This document shows positions 6,474-10,803 of a stretch of DNA of 10,803 bases, in pieces. The stretch's first letter is position 1. The number at the start of each line of letters is the position of its first letter. Below the pieces are notes generated by a model. The model had not been told where the DNA came from. It made no database searches and saw nothing but the letters and a program-made list of their open reading frames with translations. The position numbers and the translations under genes were made by a program. The stretch is taken from assembly GCA_016290255.1 (NCBI GenBank), contig JAEETG010000004.1, positions 1 through 10,803 of the forward strand. Direction: 5' to 3'. This stretch comes from Clostridia bacterium (GTDB lineage: Bacteria; Bacillota; Clostridia; Christensenellales; UBA1242).

Positions 6474-6502
6474 TTGACTTTTTGGGGGAAATTTTATATA
6501 AT
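6474..6502 (+). promoter_or_regulatory. Promoter of the 377-aa gene
   Basis: TTGACT (6474-6479) and a perfect TATAAT (6497-6502) are 17 bases apart, a near-consensus SigA promoter. The start would be near 6509. G-runs of five (GGGGG) flank the -35 on both sides, unusual in this AT-rich setting. Confidence 0.85.
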
Positions 6503-6537
6503 TTTATCACAAGAAAGAAATAGAAAAGGGATAAGTT

Positions 6538-7671
6538 ATGTTAACGGATCAAGATGCAATAAACTTTCAAGAAATTGGAAGACATTCCAGAAAAAAAGAT
6601 TCAACTTCTGGAGAAAAATATTACACACAAAACCCTGAAGAGCACTCATACAATGAAGTTTGTTTTGCATACAACTTGCATGCAATTGTTTTTAGAAGTT
6701 TGATTAATGAGCGTGAAGACAAAATTGTTCCAAAAGAAGTTATGCTTGAAGAAATTAAAAAAGCATGCAAAACACTTGATTACATTTTTTCTGAAATGGA
6801 TAAAAACATTAAAACAAACAAAGAAACAGAATTCAACTTTTTGAGTTTGGAAAAAGAGATGCCATACAAAGATGAAATTATTAGATGTTTTTTAACAAAA
6901 TATAACAGGTTGGAAGCGTTTTTAGATTTTTATCAAAAAAATCATAGGCAAAAAGATGAGAAAATTTTGTTAAATTATAAACTTGGAAAAGCAATTTCTA
7001 TTGTGATTTATAACGAAGAAAATCCACAATTTTTGGATTTTGAAACAAGAAATTTTGAAAAAATGCAAAAAAATAGATCAAGAATTTTGCAAAACCTAAA
7101 TGTGTATTATAATGAAAAGCCACATTTTATTGTTTATAAACCACTTCATTTTTTCAATGAAGATGATGCTAAAAAATTTATTGAACTAGAATGTGAATAT
7201 TCCATACAAGAAACAAAAAATGGTGTTAAGATTTATGAAAACTTAACAAATGATGAAATTTTAAAAAATGACAAAAGATATGATGAAATAATTCTTTCAA
7301 ACATCTTTTTGGGTGCAATCAAACAAGGCCTAGAGGAAATTGGGCTTTCTGTTTACCCTAAATTACTTTTAAAAGAAGCACAAAAAAGTGGAATTAAAGC
7401 ACTAAACAGTGCTTGCAATAATATTGTGATTGGTTATGACAAAACACCAATAGATAAAGTTAAATATATGGTTAAAATGCAAGATGAACTCAAAAAACAC
7501 CCATCTGTTGTTAAAAACATTTTAAATCCAAAACTAAAACACTACAATATCCTTCTTGACGGAGATGAGAAAAAAGGCGAAATAAAACCAACACGCCTTA
7601 TGGGACCAATGCAAAGACCAGGAACTTTGGGCATCACTGAACCTGAAACAGAACAAGAGCAATCTTTTTGA
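6538..7671 (+). CDS. Unrecognised 377-aa cytosolic protein
   Basis: I do not recognise this family. The start at 6538 is supported by AAAAGGG (6524-6530) about 7 bases upstream and a near-consensus promoter before it. The protein is highly charged (many Lys, Glu, Asp), with no signal peptide, membrane span, cysteine cluster or nucleotide-binding motif that I can see. The N-terminal 45 residues are polar and Tyr/His-rich (EKYYTQNPEEHSYNEVCF), the middle looks largely helical, and the C-terminal 30 residues are Pro/Gly/Glu-rich and probably disordered (MGPMQRPGTLGITEPETEQE). Its place between dnaN and rpmH, at the origin, means high gene dose in fast growth. It has its own promoter and terminator, so it is regulated apart from both neighbours. 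Codon use matches the window, with no sign of recent transfer. A housekeeping or cell-cycle role is possible but is only inferred from position. Confidence 0.9.
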   Translation: MLTDQDAINFQEIGRHSRKKDSTSGEKYYTQNPEEHSYNEVCFAYNLHAIVFRSLINEREDKIVPKEVMLEEIKKACKTLDYIFSEMDKNIKTNKETEFNFLSLEKEMPYKDEIIRCFLTKYNRLEAFLDFYQKNHRQKDEKILLNYKLGKAISIVIYNEENPQFLDFETRNFEKMQKNRSRILQNLNVYYNEKPHFIVYKPLHFFNEDDAKKFIELECEYSIQETKNGVKIYENLTNDEILKNDKRYDEIILSNIFLGAIKQGLEEIGLSVYPKLLLKEAQKSGIKALNSACNNIVIGYDKTPIDKVKYMVKMQDELKKHPSVVKNILNPKLKHYNILLDGDEKKGEIKPTRLMGPMQRPGTLGITEPETEQEQSF

Positions 7672-7691
7672 TGGATTGTTCTTATTTTTTT
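7655..7691 (+). terminator. Terminator overlapping the end of the 377-aa gene
   Basis: AAGAGCAATC (7655-7664) pairs with GATTGTTCTT (7674-7683), ten pairs with one G-U, over a 9-base loop that contains the stop codon TGA (7669-7671). A seven-T run follows (7685-7691). The left arm encodes the last residues of the protein. Confidence 0.8.
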
Positions 7692-7712
7692 ATATAAACA
7701 AAATTTTTAGTC

Positions 7713-7742
7713 TTGACAAAACCCTTATATATATGATATAAT
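7713..7742 (+). promoter_or_regulatory. rpmH operon promoter
   Basis: A perfect TTGACA (7713-7718) and a perfect TATAAT (7737-7742) are 18 bases apart, with TGA before the -10. It should drive rpmH-rnpA-yidD and possibly yidC-khpB. The start would be near 7749, giving a leader of about 50 bases. Confidence 0.9.
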
Positions 7743-7798
7743 CGCCATACAGTATTTGATTATAATAATACGAGTTTAAAGATGGAGAGCGAAAAATT

Positions 7799-7933
7799 AT
7801 GAAAAGAACTTATCAACCAAAGAAACGCCAAAGAAGCAAAGTTCACGGTTTTAGAAAAAGAATGCAAACAACAAGTGGCAGAAAAGTTTTGAAACGTAGA
7901 AGAGCAAGAGGTCGCAAACAATTATCAGCATAA
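7799..7933 (+). CDS. rpmH: Ribosomal protein L34 (bL34)
   Basis: This 44-residue, very basic protein is the large-subunit ribosomal protein bL34. The start MKRTYQPKKRQRSKVHGFRKRM and the core TTSGRKVLKRRRARGRK are the family signature, and the length is standard. GGAGA at 7784-7788 precedes the ATG by about 10 bases. It is the first gene of the conserved rpmH-rnpA-yidD-yidC-khpB cluster, with 16 bases before rnpA, and has a consensus promoter as expected for a ribosomal protein. Confidence 0.99.
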   Translation: MKRTYQPKKRQRSKVHGFRKRMQTTSGRKVLKRRRARGRKQLSA

Positions 7934-7949
7934 ATAAAGGATTATAGTT

Positions 7950-8291
7950 ATGTTACCAAAAGAAAATCGCTTAAAAAAGCGTAAGGAGTTTGCCTACATC
8001 TACAAAAATGGGAAAAAACTAAACAGCAAAAACTTATCAGTTGTGATAACACCAAGCAAACTTAATCTCACAAGAGTTGGTTTTAGTGTTTCAAACAAAG
8101 TTGGAAAAGCTGTTCAAAGAAATAAAATCAAAAGGCAACTCCGTTCGATTGTGAGAAAACAACTAAATAATTTGCGAATTCATCAAAATTTCGTCTTAAT
8201 CGCACATCCAACCATTATGGAGTGCGATTTTTCTAAAATAGAGGCTGAAGTTAATTATTTATTAAAGAAGGGAAACTTATATAATGATTAA
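7950..8291 (+). CDS. rnpA: RNase P protein component
   Basis: The 113-residue protein is the protein subunit of RNase P, which works with the catalytic RNA to trim the 5' leaders of tRNA precursors. The start LPKENRLKKRKEFAYIYKNGK, the segment RVGFSVSNKVGKAVQRN and the RNR-type motif RNKIKRQLR (about 57-65) are diagnostic; these basic residues contact the RNA. AAAGG (7936-7940) precedes the ATG by 9 bases. Its last codons overlap the start of yidD by 8 bases, suggesting translational coupling. The RNase P RNA gene itself is not in the window. Confidence 0.98.
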   Translation: MLPKENRLKKRKEFAYIYKNGKKLNSKNLSVVITPSKLNLTRVGFSVSNKVGKAVQRNKIKRQLRSIVRKQLNNLRIHQNFVLIAHPTIMECDFSKIEAEVNYLLKKGNLYND

Positions 8292-8559
8292 TATACTAAA
8301 AATAATTGCTTTTCCGTTTAAGTGGACAGCAATTGGTCTTATTAAACTTTATAAAGTGACAATAAGTAGAATAACACCTGCTTGTTGTCGTTACACCCCA
8401 AGTTGCTCAACCTATATGATTGAATCAATTCAAAGATTCGGACTTTTTAAAGGTTTTATTTTGGGAATGAAACGAATTTTTAGATGCACGCCAAAATATG
8501 AAGGTGGACTAGACCCAGTTCCAGATAACATAAAAACAAATGTTAAGTTTTTGGTGTGA
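8284..8559 (+). CDS. yidD: YidD, membrane protein insertion efficiency factor
   Basis: YidD is a small protein attached to the inner face of the membrane that aids insertion through the Sec/YidC route. The 91 residues start with a hydrophobic/amphipathic segment (about 4-22), then the signature CCRYTPSCSTYMIESI with Cys34, Cys35 and Cys41, and end with RCTPKYEGGLDPVP, all typical. The usual G-x-x-K-G-x region is present as RFGLFKGFILGMKRIFRC. The start overlaps rnpA by 8 bases, and AAGGGA just inside rnpA acts as the ribosome binding site. It lies directly before yidC, its functional partner, with 89 bases between them. Confidence 0.97.
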   Translation: MINILKIIAFPFKWTAIGLIKLYKVTISRITPACCRYTPSCSTYMIESIQRFGLFKGFILGMKRIFRCTPKYEGGLDPVPDNIKTNVKFLV

Positions 8560-8648
8560 TAAAAAATTTGCAAAAGATTTAAAATTTAACAATTATTTTC
8601 ATTATAAATAATATTAAAGAAATATATTTATATAAAAAGGGGTAAAAA
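8560..8648 (+). promoter_or_regulatory. yidD-yidC gap with a weak promoter candidate
   Basis: This 89-base AT-rich gap has no clear terminator. TTAACA (8586-8591) and TAATAT (8609-8614) are 17 bases apart and may form a weak promoter for yidC. AAGGGG (8637-8642) is the yidC ribosome binding site, 6 bases before the ATG. Confidence 0.25.
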
Positions 8649-9920
8649 ATGCTTTTATATCAATTGGCTGGCTGGACGCAAGACATGTGGTCGGCAATAA
8701 TTGGGCTTTTCAGTTTTATTCCAAACTGGGGATTCATGATAATTGTTTTCACAATTATACTAAAAATTGTTCTAAGCCCACTTGACTTCTGGCAAAGAAA
8801 GATGGCAAGAAAAAATGCACTAAAACAAGCACAAATGCAACCTGAGCTTGAAAAGATTCAAAAGAAATATGGAAACAATAAACAGCTTTTAAATCAAAAA
8901 ACAATGGAACTATATAAAAGAGAAAACTTTTCTGTTATGGGTTCCTGCCTTGGAATGCTTGTTAACATGGCAATAACACTGTTTATATTCTTCACGCTGT
9001 TTAGTGGACTAACTGGAATGAGTAACTCTGAGGTTACAAAGCAATATCAGAGTGTTCAAGATGAATATAACCAAAAATTTATGGAAACATTTAGTGTTTC
9101 AGAAGATCAAATAAAAACAACACAAGATTCAATTTTCAACCAAGCAGTTAATGAAGCAATGGCTGAAATGGGTGTGACTGAAGTTAGTGACAAAGTTTAT
9201 TCTCGTGCTTTAGAAATTATGTATAACGCAGAAGAAGGAACAGACTACAATAAACTAAAAACAATTCAAGATGCAACAGCAACAAAATATGACAAAGAAA
9301 TAAAACAAAGCTTTTTGTGGGTTAAAAACATGTGGAGGCCAGACACGGCATCAAGCGTGTTTAACGACTTCTCATCATATCAAAGCGTTGCAAACATTTG
9401 GAAGTCAGAAGAATTCTTAAGCGAACTCAATCCTTTGATTGAAGGAAAGAGTGAAGAAGAAATAAAAACAATCACAAAAGAATTAAAAAAGACATATGAA
9501 AATAGATATAAAACAATAACATATGGAATCAATCAAAAGTATAACCACACTTGGAACGGATACTTTATCCTGGTTGTTTTGGCAGGAGTTATCACATTCT
9601 TCTCAATGAAGTTATCACAAATGCAAAGTTCAAAGAAGAAAGACAAATCTGTTCCTCAACAACAAAACAAAGCAATGGGCTTTATGAAGTTCTTGCTCCC
9701 AGCACTAATGATTGTGTTCACAATTGGTTATAGTGCAGCATTTAGTTTATATATCGTAACCAACTCAATCATGTCAACAATCATCTCATTTGTGCTTCTA
9801 AAGATTTTTGAACACCAAGAAAAGAAAAACAAAAAACCTGGCAGCATAACAATTTCACCAGCAGCACCAAAAAATAGGCCATCATATAGTAGAGAATTTT
9901 TAAGCGAGGACAACAAATGA
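8649..9920 (+). CDS. yidC: YidC/Oxa1-type membrane insertase with a large outer insert
   Basis: YidC inserts proteins into the cytoplasmic membrane, alone or with Sec. The 423 residues exceed the 250-300 usual for Gram-positive members. Five membrane spans are visible at about 27-46, 100-120, 302-320, 345-365 and 368-388. A basic cytoplasmic hairpin (47-95) follows the first. The segment SVMGSCLGMLVNMAI (95-109) matches the conserved region before span 2, and FLWVKNMWRPD (222-232) matches the family's FLW-x-x-(D/N)L-x-x-PD. Between them about 100 extra residues are inserted, and the whole outer loop is about 180 residues. Lys39 stands where the groove arginine of span 1 is usually found. No lipoprotein signal (no early Cys) is present, unlike SpoIIIJ. 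The C-terminus is basic. The gene overlaps khpB by four bases (ATGA). Confidence 0.97.
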   Translation: MLLYQLAGWTQDMWSAIIGLFSFIPNWGFMIIVFTIILKIVLSPLDFWQRKMARKNALKQAQMQPELEKIQKKYGNNKQLLNQKTMELYKRENFSVMGSCLGMLVNMAITLFIFFTLFSGLTGMSNSEVTKQYQSVQDEYNQKFMETFSVSEDQIKTTQDSIFNQAVNEAMAEMGVTEVSDKVYSRALEIMYNAEEGTDYNKLKTIQDATATKYDKEIKQSFLWVKNMWRPDTASSVFNDFSSYQSVANIWKSEEFLSELNPLIEGKSEEEIKTITKELKKTYENRYKTITYGINQKYNHTWNGYFILVVLAGVITFFSMKLSQMQSSKKKDKSVPQQQNKAMGFMKFLLPALMIVFTIGYSAAFSLYIVTNSIMSTIISFVLLKIFEHQEKKNKKPGSITISPAAPKNRPSYSREFLSEDNK

Positions 9921-10552
9921 TGGAAAAAAATGCAAAAAAAGAGTGTGAAAAAGTTGGAAATTTTGTGAAAATAGAGCAAAAAAGCAGTAAAATCACTCAA
10001 AAAACCAATGAAGAACAAGTCGCAAACGAATCAACTTTTGCGTCTCAAACAAGATTAGAAGATTCCAAATTAATAAAAAATGAAGCAAAAACTGCTGATA
10101 TAATGGAAAAAAACACTCAAAAAGTTGTTGAGTTCGTGAAAGGTTTATTAAATTTGGCTGAAGTTGATGCTGAAATTGAAATAAAAGAAACTGAAAAAGC
10201 ACAAATAATTGAAATTAGTTCACCTGATTCAAAATATTTGATTGGTCCACATGGTGAAGCAATGAACGCAATTCAAGTTCTTGCAAACAATTTTATAACT
10301 CAAGGCAGCAAACTTTCAAAGAAACTACTCATTGATGTTGATAATTATAGAGACAAACAATTGGAATTACTAAAAAACAAAACAAAAGGTGCAATTGAAA
10401 AGTGTTTACAAACAGCAAAACCTGTTAGCCTTGATTATATGAATGCTTATGAAAGATTTATTGTTCACGAAATAATTATGAATGATGGCAGAGTTATTAG
10501 TGAAAGCTTTGGAAAAGAGCCAAGACGTTTTGTGAAAATCTTTATAAAATAA
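9917..10552 (+). CDS. khpB: KhpB/Jag-type RNA-binding protein (KH and R3H domains)
   Basis: KhpB (Jag, EloR) is a cytosolic RNA-binding protein that pairs with KhpA and affects cell elongation in Gram-positive bacteria. The protein has 211 residues. A KH-like domain covers about 67-145 with the loop LIGPHGEAMNAIQVL (the GxxG is GPHG at 110-113), and an R3H domain covers about 148-211 with MNAYERFIVHEI, where R180 and H184 are the signature pair. The first 65 residues are Lys/Glu/Gln/Asn-rich and look disordered; the usual N-terminal Jag-N domain is not seen. The start overlaps the yidC stop (ATGA) and has GAGGA (9906-9910) upstream, so it is translationally coupled. A second ATG follows at once. 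The last codons form the first unit of a 19-bp tandem repeat. The alternative symbol is jag. Confidence 0.96.
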   Translation: MMEKNAKKECEKVGNFVKIEQKSSKITQKTNEEQVANESTFASQTRLEDSKLIKNEAKTADIMEKNTQKVVEFVKGLLNLAEVDAEIEIKETEKAQIIEISSPDSKYLIGPHGEAMNAIQVLANNFITQGSKLSKKLLIDVDNYRDKQLELLKNKTKGAIEKCLQTAKPVSLDYMNAYERFIVHEIIMNDGRVISESFGKEPRRFVKIFIK

Positions 10553-10596
10553 AGCAATCTTTATAAAATAAAGCAAACTTTATAAAATAAAACAAA
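10540..10596 (+). repeat. Three tandem 19-bp repeats at the khpB end
   Basis: Units at 10540-10558, 10559-10577 and 10578-10596 share CTTTATAAAATAAAGCAA with one or two changes at the end. The first unit encodes the last residues and TAA stop of khpB; the others lie between the stop and the terminator. This looks like replication slippage. Confidence 0.9.
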
Positions 10597-10625
10597 AAAG
10601 AAGTTATTTTTAACTTCTTTTTTTA
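10594..10625 (+). terminator. Intrinsic terminator after khpB
   Basis: AAGAAGTTA (10598-10606) and TAACTTCTT (10611-10619) form a perfect 9-bp stem over a TTTT loop, extended by A-T pairs, followed by a T run. It ends the rpmH-khpB cluster. Confidence 0.88.
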
Positions 10626-10634
10626 TATATCATA

Positions 10635-10663
10635 TTGACAAAAAACATAAACGCGGTTATTAT
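10635..10663 (+). promoter_or_regulatory. Strong promoter at the right end
   Basis: A perfect TTGACA (10635-10640) and TATTAT (10658-10663, one mismatch) lie 17 bases apart. The start would be near 10670, about 22 bases before the ATG at 10692. Confidence 0.85.
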
Positions 10664-10691
10664 TTTATAGAAATATTTTTGGAGGGCTGTT

Positions 10692-10745
10692 ATGAAAACA
10701 TTTTATCTGTTGGAAGGTGAAGATAGAAAAATATTGGTTGAATAG
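10692..10745 (+). CDS. 17-codon ORF, leader peptide or interrupted gene
   Basis: An ATG at 10692 has an excellent ribosome binding site (GGAGGG, 10681-10686, 5 bases upstream) and a near-consensus promoter, but the frame stops at TAG (10743-10745) after MKTFYLLEGEDRKILVE. After the stop the same frame stays open to the window edge (58 bases), and so does the +1 frame. It could be a small protein, a leader peptide, or the start of a gene broken by a nonsense or frameshift change. A conserved neighbour such as mnmE, which often follows khpB, does not begin here recognisably. The function is unknown. Confidence 0.4.
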   Translation: MKTFYLLEGEDRKILVE

Positions 10746-10803
10746 CATTTTTTATATCTATATTTGTTTTCTAGAAAAATGGATTCTTTTCAATTTATTG
10801 CTG

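Noticed and set aside
6453..6638. An alternative frame overlapping the promoter and start of the 377-aa gene
   Set aside because: It begins inside the terminator-promoter region and covers the promoter; the 6538 start has proper signals.
1..10803. TGA read as tryptophan (mollicute code)
   Set aside because: TGA ends yidD, yidC and the 377-aa gene at sensible positions, and TGG is used for Trp in conserved proteins.
1..10803. CRISPR array, mobile element, tRNA or rRNA
   Set aside because: I found no spaced repeats of CRISPR size, no transposase or integrase motifs and no tRNA or rRNA signatures on either strand.

Overview
The window is a chromosomal replication-origin (oriC) locus from a low-GC bacterium, about 30% GC by eye. 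The gene set (dnaA, recF, dnaN, rpmH, rnpA, yidD, yidC, khpB/jag), the Gram-positive-style AGGAGG ribosome binding sites and the strong SigA-like promoters suggest a Bacillota-type organism, probably an uncultured clostridial or related lineage. TGA ends three genes at sensible C-termini, so the standard bacterial code applies and this is not a TGA=Trp mollicute. No species is claimed.

Layout: on the minus strand, reading away from the origin, lie dnaA (4095-2719), a 430-base gap with terminator-like hairpins and a new promoter, recF (about 2274-1213), and an unrecognised gene of at least 399 codons that runs off the left edge (1199-<1). The 1.2-kb gap 4096-5301 is oriC: very AT-rich, with a dnaA promoter, palindromes, a repeated AAATAACT motif, DnaA boxes on both flanks, and a DnaA-trio/unwinding element at 5057-5118. 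On the plus strand follow dnaN (5302-6405) with its own promoter and terminator, an unrecognised 377-aa gene (6538-7671) also with its own promoter and terminator, and then the rpmH-rnpA-yidD-yidC-khpB cluster (7799-10552). The right end holds a 19-bp tandem triplication, a terminator, a very strong promoter and a 17-codon ORF.

How it works together: DnaA binds the boxes and melts DNA beside the trio. DnaN is the sliding clamp for the new forks, and RecF works in gap repair. L34, the RNase P protein, YidD, YidC and KhpB serve translation, RNA processing and membrane protein insertion. All genes point away from the origin, so transcription and replication run in the same direction.

The most distinctive points are the placement of dnaN across oriC from dnaA and recF, the well-marked origin architecture, two unrecognised proteins embedded in the locus, and a YidC with a large extracytoplasmic insert. 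I saw no CRISPR array, tRNA, rRNA, transposase or phage gene.
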